The notes under the pieces are model-generated. The model worked only from the letters and a program-made list of their open reading frames with translations. It was not told the DNA's origin and ran no database searches. The position numbers were made by a program, and so were the translations under genes. 59,217 nt of DNA from Phycisphaerae bacterium (GTDB taxonomy: Bacteria; Planctomycetota; Phycisphaerae; Tepidisphaerales; Tepidisphaeraceae): assembly GCA_025936175.1 (NCBI GenBank), contig JAICTV010000006.1, forward strand, positions 1-59,217. The letters are read 5' to 3'. Position 1 is the first letter of the stretch, and every line of letters starts with the position of its first letter. Positions 29,416 to 37,819 of this stretch are shown here, one piece after another.

Positions 29416-30249
29416 TTAGTCATTCGAGTTCTGCGCCGGCGCGGTGGTCTGTGCGCTGTTGTTCTCCGGGTTGCTCGGCCGGAAGCCGCGCTGCAGCATC
29501 GGGCCTGCAAGGTCGCGCAGCTCCGCCATTCCCCGATCGTTTTCGATCGCATCGACACCCTTGTCCACGAGCAAATCGTGCCGCGCCAGGTCCTGTTGCA
29601 GCGACGACTGCTGATCCGCGAGCCAAAGCTGCTCCTGCTTCAAGCGATCCTGCCATCGCGCCAGCCGCACGCGCCGCTCGGCCAGACTGTTGTCCACGAA
29701 CAGCCGCACCTGGTCCCGCAGCTTTTTTCGCGTCGCCTCGGTCGGGTGCGCCTCCTGGCGCATCTCCCAGCCGAGCGCGAACATCTCGTCTTCGATCGGG
29801 AGGCGCTTGATGCGGATGTCGTAGATCTCGGCGTCTTCCTCCTTCAGCCGCTTCATCCAGCGGTACTGCGCGCGAATGTTGGAGAGGATCTTGTCCCTGC
29901 GGTCTTCCGGCACGTCCTGGAACTTCTCCCACCGCCGTGGCGAGTAGCTCTTCATGAACTGCTCGATCTCGGTTTTCTCCTCGTCGGTCATCGGCGGGAG
30001 TTGTCCCGCCCCGCCGCCCGGCGTGACGCCGAGCCCGCGGCGAAAGTCCATCCCGCGCCGCAGGGGACTTTCGGATCGGCGCATGATGTTGGAGCGGCGC
30101 TCCGCATCGGACGGCTGCGTCGACGACGGGGCGGCGAGAGCGACGGATGGATTGGTTGTCGGCCTGCTCAGTTCCGCGGACCGCGCCGCGGGAAGGGCAG
30201 TGGCGAGCATCGCCGCCGCCGCCGCATATCGCAGAATCGTTGATCTCAC
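29416..30249 (-). CDS. Exported charged helical protein, third gene of the ECF sigma operon
   Basis: 277 residues from GTG 30249, which overlaps the anti-sigma stop by GTGA and has GAGGAG upstream; the longer open frame (to 30576) is only the shadow of the anti-sigma gene. A signal peptide (RYAAAAAMLATALPAARSA) is followed by a disordered stretch, then strongly charged helices: MTDEEKTEIEQFMKSYSPRR, then DVPEDRRDKILSNIRAQYR. The pattern (Met/Arg/Glu helices) recalls CpxP/Spy- or DUF3106-like periplasmic stress proteins, but I do not recognise a family with confidence. Probably the regulated or sensing component of the sigma system. Confidence 0.75.
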   Translation of the reverse strand: MRSTILRYAAAAAMLATALPAARSAELSRPTTNPSVALAAPSSTQPSDAERRSNIMRRSESPLRRGMDFRRGLGVTPGGGAGQLPPMTDEEKTEIEQFMKSYSPRRWEKFQDVPEDRRDKILSNIRAQYRWMKRLKEEDAEIYDIRIKRLPIEDEMFALGWEMRQEAHPTEATRKKLRDQVRLFVDNSLAERRVRLARWQDRLKQEQLWLADQQSSLQQDLARHDLLVDKGVDAIENDRGMAELRDLAGPMLQRGFRPSNPENNSAQTTAPAQNSND

Positions 30250-30827
30250 TGCGCGTTCTCCTCGGCGGGCGCCATGAAGAAGGTGTCCGCCGGACCTGGC
30301 AACTCGCGGCGCATCGCATCGTCCGCCCGTGCGTCGGCGCTGATGTCGAATTCCGATTCCAACCGATCCGCCAGCGCGTCCGCGTCGGCCTCGGCGAGCT
30401 GAATGTTCGCCCGCACCTGCGGATCTGCCGGCAGCGGTCCGATCTCCTGTTTGCTCGACCAGACAAGGAACCCGACGATGACCGCCGCCGCCGCCGCGGT
30501 CGGATAGGCCCACCACGCGATCGGCAGCAGTCGTTGTCGCGCCGCCGGCCGCTTCTGCACGCGGGTCAACAGCCACTGGTTGATCGCCCGCATCACGCGA
30601 CGCAGCGCGACGCCTTCGCTCACCGGCGGGCGCTGGCGTTGATCGAGCAGATCGATGGCCCCCGACGTCCGCCCCACCGCTTCGCGCAGCCGATCGAGCT
30701 CCGCGCGAAGATTCTCATCCCCCGCGAGCTTCTGATCGAACGCCGCGCGCTCTTCGCCGCTCAGCTCATCCGATGCGTACAGCATCAGCAGTGCTTCGCG
30801 ATCGAGCCGTTCGGTTTGAGGAGGCAT
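30246..30827 (-). CDS. Membrane-anchored anti-sigma factor
   Basis: 193 residues from ATG 30827 (AAGGAA upstream). The cytoplasmic N-terminus (LLMLYASDELSGEERAAFDQKLAGDENLRAEL) resembles zinc-less anti-sigma domains; there is one membrane segment (IAWWAYPTAAAAAVIVGFLVWSS, about residues 100-122) and a short acidic periplasmic end. Its position directly after the ECF sigma gene and its architecture support sequestration of that sigma factor until an envelope signal. No Zn-binding HxxxCxxC motif is visible. Confidence 0.85.
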   Translation of the reverse strand: MPPQTERLDREALLMLYASDELSGEERAAFDQKLAGDENLRAELDRLREAVGRTSGAIDLLDQRQRPPVSEGVALRRVMRAINQWLLTRVQKRPAARQRLLPIAWWAYPTAAAAAVIVGFLVWSSKQEIGPLPADPQVRANIQLAEADADALADRLESEFDISADARADDAMRRELPGPADTFFMAPAEENAQ

Positions 30828-30858
30828 CACGACTTCCTTTGCCGCTACGTCGGCATGT

Positions 30859-31494
30859 TCATTCGTCCATCAACTGCCGCAGCTTCAGCACCGCCTTGTG
30901 CATCCGGCCCAGAGCCGTGTTCAACGGACATCCCAGCAATTCGGCGATCTCGACGAACTTCAGGTTGCTGTAGTACCGCAGCATCAACACCTGCCGCTGC
31001 GCCTCCGGCAGCTTCTCGATCGCACAGCGGAGCTTGATCTCCTGCTCCGTCCCTTCAATCCGATGCCCCGGCTGCGGCATCTGATCGTCGGTGACGAGCT
31101 TCAACCCGTCCTTCGCCGACTTCTCCCGCCCGGCCGAACGCCAGTGATCATTCGCCTTGTTCGTGGCGATACGAAACAGCCACGCCTTGAAACCGCCGGT
31201 GCTGGAAGACTTGTCGAACCGCTCGATGTGATCCAGCACGCTCAGCCAGGTCTGCTGGTGCAGCTCCTCGGCGAGGTGGTCGCTGCCGGCGATGCGCTGG
31301 AGGTACCGCAGCAGGGGCTGACAGTACCGTCTGACCAGCACGTCCCCGGCGGCGGGCGAACCCTGCCGCAACAGCTCCACCAGCTCTTCGTCGCTGGGCG
31401 CAACGACGCTGACTGCCGGCGTCGAAACCGGCGGCGCGCTGCCCGTCGATACGTCGGTGGCGGTCATTGCGCTGCTGTTTCCGGCGGCCGTCAT
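30859..31494 (-). CDS. ECF-type RNA polymerase sigma factor
   Basis: 211 residues. A disordered leader of about 30 residues precedes region 2 (LVRRYCQPLLRYLQRIAGSDHLAEELHQQTWLSVLDH, with FKAWLFRIATNKANDHWR) and region 4 (AIEKLPEAQRQVLMLRYYSN, then FVEIAELLGCPLNTALGRMH). It directs transcription of a stress or envelope regulon. The operon continues with the anti-sigma factor 31 bp downstream. It is divergent from the spermidine-synthase-like gene. No Shine-Dalgarno is seen. Confidence 0.95.
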   Translation of the reverse strand: MTAAGNSSAMTATDVSTGSAPPVSTPAVSVVAPSDEELVELLRQGSPAAGDVLVRRYCQPLLRYLQRIAGSDHLAEELHQQTWLSVLDHIERFDKSSSTGGFKAWLFRIATNKANDHWRSAGREKSAKDGLKLVTDDQMPQPGHRIEGTEQEIKLRCAIEKLPEAQRQVLMLRYYSNLKFVEIAELLGCPLNTALGRMHKAVLKLRQLMDE

Positions 31495-31603
31495 GGAATT
31501 AAACGCTCGTAAGTATCGTTTATTGCCGCTAGATTATCGCCGCTAAAGCCTCTCGGGTACAGGGACTTAGAGAGGAGCCGCAAGGGAAGCGGCTGGGAGC
31601 GCA

Positions 31604-33202
31604 TTGACCGATACCATCGAGCGCCCGCTCGCCCATCATGAAACTTCTGTCATCGACGCGACGGCGGCGAGGCCGGGGATGGTCTATCCGACGGCGTGGC
31701 TCGAGGGCATGTCCGTCATCATCGTCGAGATCGCCGGCGCCCGCGCCATGGCGCCATTCTTCGGCACATCCCTGCAAGTCTGGACCGCGCAGATCACCGT
31801 CACGCTCCTGTTCCTCGCGCTCGGTTACGGATTAGGCGGCAGGCTTGCGCGTCGGATCGGGCGTGGAACGCTCGCGATGCTCTTCGCCGTCGCGGGGCTC
31901 TGGCTCTGCGCGTACCCGCTCATGCGCACGCCCGCGTTCGACTTCGTCTCGACGCACCTGAACGTGCCGATCGGCAGCCTGGTCGGCGCGGCCCTTCTCT
32001 TCGGCGTGCCGCTGCTCATGCTCGGCGCGGTCTCGCCCGTGCTCATCGCCTACATCGACGCGCGGCGGCACGCCGGCGCAGGATCGGCGGCGGGACGACT
32101 GTTCTTCACCAACACGCTGGGCGGACTCGCCGGCGGATGGCTCACCGCCTTCGTACTGGTCCCCTACTGCTCGCTGCGCTGGTCGCTGGTCGTCACCGGT
32201 GTTGTGCTGCTGACGCTCGGAATCGTCTGGGTGCTCGCCAACGGCAGCCGCGCAACGCCCGCGGTGATCGCCATGCTCCTCGTCGGTGTCGCGATCGCGC
32301 TGCTCTTCCGTCCGCCGCGACACATGACCGATCGCTTCGGCACATCGATCGAAGTTCTCGCCGCGCATCAGAGCGGCATCGGCCTGCTTCAGGTGATGGA
32401 CTACCCGACGTCGCGCATGCTGCTGATCAACGGCGTGATCCAGGGCGAGATGAACCGCGCGACACGACGGACGGTCGAAGACTTCGTGCAGGACCTCAAC
32501 CTGCTCTCCTTCAGCCATCACCCGGGTGCGACGACCGCGCTGGTGCTCGGGTGCGGCGCCGGCCTGCTGCCGAAGGAATTGGCGCTGCGCGGATTGAAAG
32601 TGACAGTAGTTGACATCGAGCCGCGGATTGTCGATCTGGCCCGGCGGTTTTTCGATCTGCCGCCGCAAGTTGACGTCGAAGTCGCCGACGCCCGCGCGTT
32701 TCTCCGCCGTGACAATCACCAGTACGACCTGATCTTCCTCGACACCTACGCCAGCGAGAGCGTCCCCTGGTATCTGCTGACCGCCGAGTCGATCGCCGAG
32801 ATGAAGCAGCGGCTCAACCCCGGCGGACGACTGCTGATCAACAGCGTCTCCTTCGCCGACAGCACCGATCTGCCGCTGGCGCGGATGGAAGCGGGCGTCC
32901 TCTCTTCGTTCGCGCAGGCCAAGGTCTACAGCGAGCAGGCGCTGGACGAGAACCCGACGGAGCTGACCAACGTCACGCTCGTCGCCGGTGACGGGCCGCT
33001 CGAGGCGCACATGCGCGTGCCGTCGGAGGAATTCTCCATGACGTCGCTCGCGAAGATCGTGGCGAATGAAAAGCCCGCCACGGTGCGCGCCGCCAGCACC
33101 ACCGACGACCGCAGCGATCTCGATTCGCTCGAATCGGCAGTTCGTCTGCGCTGGCGGACGATGATCTGGGCGTCGATGCCGAGCGATCTATTGTGGGACT
33201 GA
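31604..33202 (+). CDS. Fused membrane / spermidine-synthase-like protein
   Basis: 532 residues from TTG 31604 with GGGAG close upstream. Residues about 25-240 form seven to eight membrane helices (MFS-like: SVIIVEIAGARAMAPFFGTS, LLFLALGYGLGGRLARRIG, AAGRLFFTNTLGGLAGGWLT). Residues about 250-480 are a Rossmann methyltransferase-like/spermidine-synthase domain: LVLGCGAGLLPKELALRG, VTVVDIEPRIVDLARRFF, YDLIFLDTYASESVPWYL. Such fusions are widespread but the substrate is unproven; the acidic polyamine-site residues are only partly visible. Overlaps the convergent SMR gene by 15 bp. Confidence 0.9.
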   Translation: MTDTIERPLAHHETSVIDATAARPGMVYPTAWLEGMSVIIVEIAGARAMAPFFGTSLQVWTAQITVTLLFLALGYGLGGRLARRIGRGTLAMLFAVAGLWLCAYPLMRTPAFDFVSTHLNVPIGSLVGAALLFGVPLLMLGAVSPVLIAYIDARRHAGAGSAAGRLFFTNTLGGLAGGWLTAFVLVPYCSLRWSLVVTGVVLLTLGIVWVLANGSRATPAVIAMLLVGVAIALLFRPPRHMTDRFGTSIEVLAAHQSGIGLLQVMDYPTSRMLLINGVIQGEMNRATRRTVEDFVQDLNLLSFSHHPGATTALVLGCGAGLLPKELALRGLKVTVVDIEPRIVDLARRFFDLPPQVDVEVADARAFLRRDNHQYDLIFLDTYASESVPWYLLTAESIAEMKQRLNPGGRLLINSVSFADSTDLPLARMEAGVLSSFAQAKVYSEQALDENPTELTNVTLVAGDGPLEAHMRVPSEEFSMTSLAKIVANEKPATVRAASTTDDRSDLDSLESAVRLRWRTMIWASMPSDLLWD

Positions 33203-33574
33203 CGCTCCGCTCGCCGCGTCCGCCGTCGCAGGGGCTGGCTTACTTGTCTCATCCGGCGGCGAGAGAAACTTCAGCCCGATCACGCCGATGATGATCAGCG
33301 CGAGACAACCGATGCGAACCATGTCGCGCGGCTCATGAAAGAGAATCATCCCCAGCACCGCGACGCCTGCGGCGCCCAGTCCCGTCCACACCGCGTACGC
33401 CGTCCCCACGGGGATGCCCTTGGCCGTCGCGACGCTCATCAGGCCGAAGCTCAGGATCATGATCAGGAACGTCCCGGCGACCGCCGGATAGTGCGTTCGA
33501 AACCCGTGCGTGTACTTGAACCCCAGCGGCCAGACCATTTCGCAGAGGCCGGCGAAAAACAGGAAGACCCATGC
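33188..33574 (-). CDS. gdx: Gdx/SugE-type small multidrug resistance exporter
   Basis: 128 residues, four membrane helices. The start MAWVFLFFAGLCEMVWPLGFKYTHGF holds the essential membrane Glu (CEMVW) and the KYTHGF block characteristic of the guanidinium exporter subgroup; GIPVGTAYAVWTGLGAAGVAVLG is the second signature. It works as an antiparallel dimer exchanging protons for guanidinium or related cations. The C-terminal about 25 residues (Pro/Ala/Ser) extend beyond the usual 105. No guanidine riboswitch is visible upstream. A TATGCT lies eight bases before the ATG, hinting at a near-leaderless transcript. Confidence 0.88.
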   Translation of the reverse strand, partial: AWVFLFFAGLCEMVWPLGFKYTHGFRTHYPAVAGTFLIMILSFGLMSVATAKGIPVGTAYAVWTGLGAAGVAVLGMILFHEPRDMVRIGCLALIIIGVIGLKFLSPPDETSKPAPATADAASGASVPQ

Positions 33575-33828
33575 CATGACGTCGGAGCATAGCATCGCCG
33601 GCGGCGGCTTTCATTCCGACTGATCCGGGCGCGCTCGCGTGCAAGCCTGTTGATGTCACCCGTTCTTCGCGGCGTTCGCGCGCGGGCAGACAGCCCGCCT
33701 TAACGAACGCTTCGAACCCGCGGGTGGTGAGCCGATCCAGCTCGTCGAGCAATTCCTCGTCCACGTGTCGGAAATTAAAGCAGAGGAGCGCCGCGCATCG
33801 CGGCGCGGAGTGTAGCCAATCCTGGCGC

Positions 33829-34290
33829 CTACAGCCCACCGACGGTCAGCAGAAAATCGTCAGGGGATTCCCCTCCGCGGTACCAGTCATCCGGCTTGCG
33901 GCCCGGGACCGGCGGCGCGTTGCGGAGCTCGCGCATGTCGGTGATGACCGCCTCCGTGCGCGCCGCATCCGCGGGCATATTGAGGATCTCTTCGCGCACG
34001 GCGGCGGTGATCTGCGTGCAGTGGGGACCGAGCCAGGTCTTCCAGTCCATGTCGTTCGGGTACCCGCGCTGCTTTCCGCCGCCGACGAGCTGCGCCAGCG
34101 CGCTCATCTCCAGCGTGTCGCGCACGTCGAACTCGAAGATGTAATGCCACGCGCCTTCACGCTGCACGATGTCCGCGTTCCAGAGCACGAGGTATTTCCC
34201 TCGCACGCCGTCGAGATGGTTCAACCCACCGTGGCGGACGGCCGGCCAGGGATCGATCGGGCCCGGAGATTTTTTGTGGATGTACACCAT
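33829..34290 (-). CDS. Hypothetical protein of 153 residues
   Basis: I do not recognise the family. It is a soluble alpha/beta-type sequence with many aromatic residues (KYLVLWNADIVQREGAWHYI, MDWKTWLGPHCTQITAAV, KPDDWYRGGESPDD). Codon use is like its neighbours, no signal peptide or membrane segment, no overlap with a better frame. It precedes the exporter by 254 bp on the same strand; no operon is implied. Confidence 0.6.
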   Translation of the reverse strand: MVYIHKKSPGPIDPWPAVRHGGLNHLDGVRGKYLVLWNADIVQREGAWHYIFEFDVRDTLEMSALAQLVGGGKQRGYPNDMDWKTWLGPHCTQITAAVREEILNMPADAARTEAVITDMRELRNAPPVPGRKPDDWYRGGESPDDFLLTVGGL

Positions 34291-34509
34291 AATCGCGACT
34301 CACAACCTAGCACGAGACGGCTTGCAGCGGGGATCGTGAAAACCGTGAATCCACGCGGTAATTTGCCGCACGCACCCACTGTAACAAAAGACGCCGCGGC
34401 GGCGCTCGACGTTGCATCGCCTTCGCCAGCTTCACACGACCACATCGCGCAGGTGGAGCAAGGGCAACAATTTGTATCGCTTGTGCCGCCGCGCGATTAA
34501 CATTTCATC

Positions 34510-35337
34510 ATGCGCATCAGAGCCGGCTGGGCGTGGGCGGCATGGGTGATGTCGGCGATCTTCGTGAACGGCGCCGCGAGCGCCGCAATCATCGTCGCGC
34601 ATGACGACGCATCCGATCCCGCCTACACGGCCGGCGGGCCGTATCACCTGCTCAACGGTGGGTTCGGCTTCGGCCCGTGGCAGACGAACGGTTTCCCCTT
34701 CGGCGGAAATTCGAACCTTCACGAGATCGTCGCGACGTCAACGATCAACGGCCCCGGTGGTCCCGACATCGACACCGCCGGCGTCGCGTGGGGCAATAAC
34801 GCCGACCCCACCGGCAACACCTTCGCCGCGCGGCGAAGCCTGCTCACCGATCTACAAGTCGGCGGCACGTATGCGATCAGCTACGACGGCGGCGACGTCG
34901 ACGGGCAGGAGACGATCGGCTGGGGCCTGGGCGGAAACGCAATCTGTCAGTTCTACTTCAACGCATCGGTCGCGAGCGGCAACTACCAGTTCTACGACAC
35001 GCTCAGCAACACGACGATCGACACCGGCATCCTGCAAACGTTCGGCGGGCTGCGGCTCACGCTGGCGCGCGACACCGCATCCACCTATCGCTTCACCGCC
35101 GTCCGCTTGAGCGACTCGGCGACGTTCAGCGTGGGTCCGTTCAATTACGACACATCCATCATCACCGGCATCCGCGCGATCAACATCACCAACGCCGACG
35201 GCGGGGCGGGCGGCGGACATCAGATGTTCGTCAATTCAATTGAGGCGACGATGGTGCCGGAACCTGTAGCGCTATCGGGTTACGCTGCCGCGTTGGTGAC
35301 GGCGCTTTCGCGCCGCCGGCCGCGCCGGAGCTATTGA
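34510..35337 (+). CDS. Secreted PEP-CTERM protein
   Basis: 275 residues. A signal peptide (WAWAAWVMSAIFVNGAASA, about residues 7-26) opens a Gly/Thr/Asn-rich beta protein with a LamG-like look (DGGDVDGQETIGWGLGG, LRLTLARDTASTYRFTAVRL). It ends MVPEPVALSGYAAALVTALS followed by Arg-Arg-Arg-Pro-Arg-Arg, a PEP-CTERM sorting tail, which predicts processing by an exosortase-like system. No catalytic motif. Its stop overlaps the convergent pseudopilin-like gene by 7 bp. Confidence 0.88.
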   Translation: MRIRAGWAWAAWVMSAIFVNGAASAAIIVAHDDASDPAYTAGGPYHLLNGGFGFGPWQTNGFPFGGNSNLHEIVATSTINGPGGPDIDTAGVAWGNNADPTGNTFAARRSLLTDLQVGGTYAISYDGGDVDGQETIGWGLGGNAICQFYFNASVASGNYQFYDTLSNTTIDTGILQTFGGLRLTLARDTASTYRFTAVRLSDSATFSVGPFNYDTSIITGIRAINITNADGGAGGGHQMFVNSIEATMVPEPVALSGYAAALVTALSRRRPRRSY

Positions 35338-36128
35338 AACCACCATTTCCCCTGCCAGCCGCCGGAGTTGTGAAGTCCTTTGACGATCGCCAGCGCCGGG
35401 CCCAGGTCGTTCGATTCGCGCGGCCACGGATGCCGGCTGATGAGCATCGCGCGAACCATTGCCGCGCGGTCGGCGAACTCGACGTGGCCGTCGCAAAAGC
35501 CAAGGTTCACGCCCCGCTCGCCGTGATTATCGATCTTCTCCGGCCAATTGTTCGTCGTGCCGAACGCGCCTTGATCACGATCGAGCAGCAGGAACGTTTC
35601 CGCCGGCCGGCGGACGTTCTTGTAGGTCATCAGATAATCCGCCGCGATAGTCACGCCATCCGGATACTGCGCCTTTCCCGCCCAGCAGAAGACCTCGTAA
35701 CTGTGCCCGCCGCGGTCGTCCTCGGCATAGTCGGCAGGCTTGCGAAGGTGCGGGTTGTAGGTTCGAACCACGGGCGAGCCGTTGATCGTGACGGTCTCGG
35801 TGGCGGTGGCGCGGAGGTCAACGACGTTCTTCGTGCCCGGGCAGATCGCCACCTTTGCGTCTTTGATGTAGGTCGGGATGAGCGACTCGAGCGAGTCGTT
35901 GGAATAGTCGCCGGCGGTGATGTACCAGCCGCCCTTGTTCTCGCGCGAGTAGATCATCGTGCCGAGCATGAGCTGGTGCAGGTTCGATGCGCACTTCACC
36001 TGGTTCGCCTGCGATCGAACCCGCGAGAGAACGGGAAGGAGGATGCCGACGAGAATGGCGATGATTCCGACGACGACGAGCAGCTCGATCAGGGTAAAGG
36101 CGAGCCTTGGGCGCAGGGATTCGTGCAT
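35331..36128 (-). CDS. Prepilin-type secreted protein (type II pseudopilin-like, H-X9-DG type)
   Basis: 265 residues. The N-terminus RLAFTLIELLVVVGIIAILVG is a type IV prepilin leader with the Phe/Thr-Leu-Ile-Glu methylation site, followed by a long hydrophobic helix. The globular part has CASNLHQLMLGTMIYSRENKG and ends with VNLGFCDGHVEFADRAAMV, the feature that typifies the very expanded planctomycete pseudopilin families. Probably an envelope-associated pseudopilus or surface component; no secretion genes nearby. Confidence 0.9.
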   Translation of the reverse strand: MHESLRPRLAFTLIELLVVVGIIAILVGILLPVLSRVRSQANQVKCASNLHQLMLGTMIYSRENKGGWYITAGDYSNDSLESLIPTYIKDAKVAICPGTKNVVDLRATATETVTINGSPVVRTYNPHLRKPADYAEDDRGGHSYEVFCWAGKAQYPDGVTIAADYLMTYKNVRRPAETFLLLDRDQGAFGTTNNWPEKIDNHGERGVNLGFCDGHVEFADRAAMVRAMLISRHPWPRESNDLGPALAIVKGLHNSGGWQGKWWFQ

Positions 36129-36190
36129 CGCGATGCCGCTTGCGTGACGTGTGAGACGCTTGGCGCGGCTGAAAGGATATCGCGCTCGAA

Positions 36191-37714
36191 TCAGACGTCA
36201 AAGGAGATGCCTTGCGCCAGCGGCAGGTCCTTCGAGTAGTTGATCGTGTTCGTCGCGCGGCGCATGTACGCCTTCCATGCGTCGGAACCCGACTCGCGGC
36301 CGCCGCCGGTCGCCTTTTCTCCCCCGAACGCGCCACCGATCTCCGCGCCGCTGGTGCCGATGTTCACGTTGGCGATGCCGCAGTCACTGCCGGCGGGCGA
36401 GAGGAAGCGCTCGGCTTCGCGCATGTCGCCGGTGAAGACGGCGGAGGAGAGGCCCTGCGGGACGTCGTTATGAATGCGCACCGCTTCGTCGAAATCCTTG
36501 TACGTCATGACGTAAAGGATCGGGGCGAAGGTTTCTTCTTTGACGATGGGCGCGCTGGCGTCGATCTCCACGATCGCGGGGCGGACGTAGATTCCGTTCG
36601 GGACGTTTTCCGTGACCCGCTGACCGCCGTGAACGCGGCGCGCGCCTTTCGCGGCGGAATCGAGCGCGCGCTTCATCGACTGGTACGCGTTCTCGTCGAT
36701 CAGCGGTCCCACGAGCACACCTTCAGTTCGTGGATCGCCAACTTTCAGCTTGTCGAAAATCTTCGTCAGGCGCTCGACAAGCGGTTTCGCGACCGATTCG
36801 TGAACGATCAGCCGGCGCAGCGTCGTGCACCGCTGCCCCGCCGTTCCCGCGGCGGCGAAAGTGATCGCGCGCGTCGCCAGCTCCAGGTCGGCGCTGGGCG
36901 TCACGATCATCGCGTTGTTGCCGCCGAGCTCGAGCAGGCAACGGCCGAGGCGCCTGGCGACGGTCTCGGCGACGGCCTGGCCCATGCGCGTCGAGCCGGT
37001 CGCGCTGATCAGCGGAAGTTTGCTCGACGATGCGATCGCCTGCCCGACGTCCTGCTTGCCGATGACGACTGATGCGACGGCCGCCGGCACTTCCGGCATC
37101 TCGCGCTGCACCTCGGCGAGGACCTTCATGCACGCGATCGCGGTCAGCGGCGTTTTCTCGCTCGGCTTCCAGACGACCGGATCGCCGCACACCAGCGCGA
37201 TCGCCGCATTCCACGCCCACACCGCGACCGGAAAATTGAACGCCGTGATCACCCCGATCGGACCGAGCGGCAGCCACTGCTCCATCATCCGGTGCCCCGC
37301 GCGCTCGGAGGCGATCGTCAACCCGTAGAGTTGCCGCGAGAGGCCAACGGCGAAGTCGCAGATGTCGATCATCTCCTGCACTTCGCCCAGCGCCTCCTGC
37401 GTGATCTTTCCCGCCTCGATCTGGACGATTTGCGCGAGGTCGGACTTATGCTGACGAAGTTTCTCCCCGAGGCGGCGGACGAATTCGCCACGCCTGGGGG
37501 CGGGCACTTCGCGCCATTTGACGAACGCATCGGCCGCCGCCGCGATCGCGCGCTCGACGTCCGCGGGCGTGGCGGATTTGATCGTCGCGAGCGTCGCGCC
37601 GTCGATCGGACTGCGGACCGTGATCGTCCCACCCGAGCAGGCGATCGATTCGCCGCCGATGATCATCGCGACAGGTGACGCGGAGATCCCGAACTTTTCC
37701 AAAGCCGTAGGCAT
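36191..37714 (-). CDS. amaB: ALDH7-type aldehyde dehydrogenase (2-aminoadipate semialdehyde / piperideine-6-carboxylate dehydrogenase)
   Basis: 507 residues, family length. The NAD-dependent ALDH core has PVAVWAWNAAIALVCGDPVV, general-base Glu in LELGGNNAMIV, catalytic Cys in TAGQRCTTLRRL and KEETFAPILYV. The C-terminus (NVNIGTSGAEIGGAFGGEKA, then DAWKAYMRRATNTINYS and LPLAQGISFDV) is the diagnostic ALDH7A1/AmaB ending rather than a generic ALDH. The likely reaction is oxidation of 2-aminoadipate 6-semialdehyde to 2-aminoadipate in lysine breakdown. It lies 105 bp downstream of the class III aminotransferase on the same strand, with repeat family 2 copy A between. Confidence 0.88.
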   Translation of the reverse strand: MPTALEKFGISASPVAMIIGGESIACSGGTITVRSPIDGATLATIKSATPADVERAIAAAADAFVKWREVPAPRRGEFVRRLGEKLRQHKSDLAQIVQIEAGKITQEALGEVQEMIDICDFAVGLSRQLYGLTIASERAGHRMMEQWLPLGPIGVITAFNFPVAVWAWNAAIALVCGDPVVWKPSEKTPLTAIACMKVLAEVQREMPEVPAAVASVVIGKQDVGQAIASSSKLPLISATGSTRMGQAVAETVARRLGRCLLELGGNNAMIVTPSADLELATRAITFAAAGTAGQRCTTLRRLIVHESVAKPLVERLTKIFDKLKVGDPRTEGVLVGPLIDENAYQSMKRALDSAAKGARRVHGGQRVTENVPNGIYVRPAIVEIDASAPIVKEETFAPILYVMTYKDFDEAVRIHNDVPQGLSSAVFTGDMREAERFLSPAGSDCGIANVNIGTSGAEIGGAFGGEKATGGGRESGSDAWKAYMRRATNTINYSKDLPLAQGISFDV

Positions 37715-37728
37715 GATTGATTCTATCC

Positions 37729-37805
37729 GTGGCTTGGGCGTCTCGCCCGCGCGTTTCCGCGGAGCGGCTCACGCCGCAAATGCTCGGGCGAGACGCCCAA
37801 GCCAC
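37729..37805. repeat. Inverted repeat family 2, copy A
   Basis: Exact 21-bp inverted arms (37729-37749, 37785-37805) beginning GTGGCTTGGGCGTCTCG with a 35-nt GC-rich loop. It lies between the ALDH and aminotransferase genes, so it is transcribed in the message. Confidence 0.93.
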
Positions 37806-37819
37806 CATGAGCAAACGCG

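Noticed and set aside
29420-30576. Longer open frames over the anti-sigma region
   Set aside because: They overlap the anti-sigma gene and show the Arg/Gly-rich composition of shadow frames; the GTG at 30249 with GAGGAG explains the true gene.
33695-33725. tRNA-like TTCGAA with flanking GC
   Set aside because: No matching T-arm, acceptor or anticodon stems can be drawn.
33574-33800. Guanidine riboswitch upstream of the Gdx-type gene
   Set aside because: None of the conserved guanidine-I, II or III motifs is visible in the leader.
33596-33828. Gene remnant between the exporter and hypothetical gene (frame with FRHVDEELLDELDRLTTRGFEAF)
   Set aside because: The piece looks protein-like but has no independent start, stop context or recognised family; noted only.
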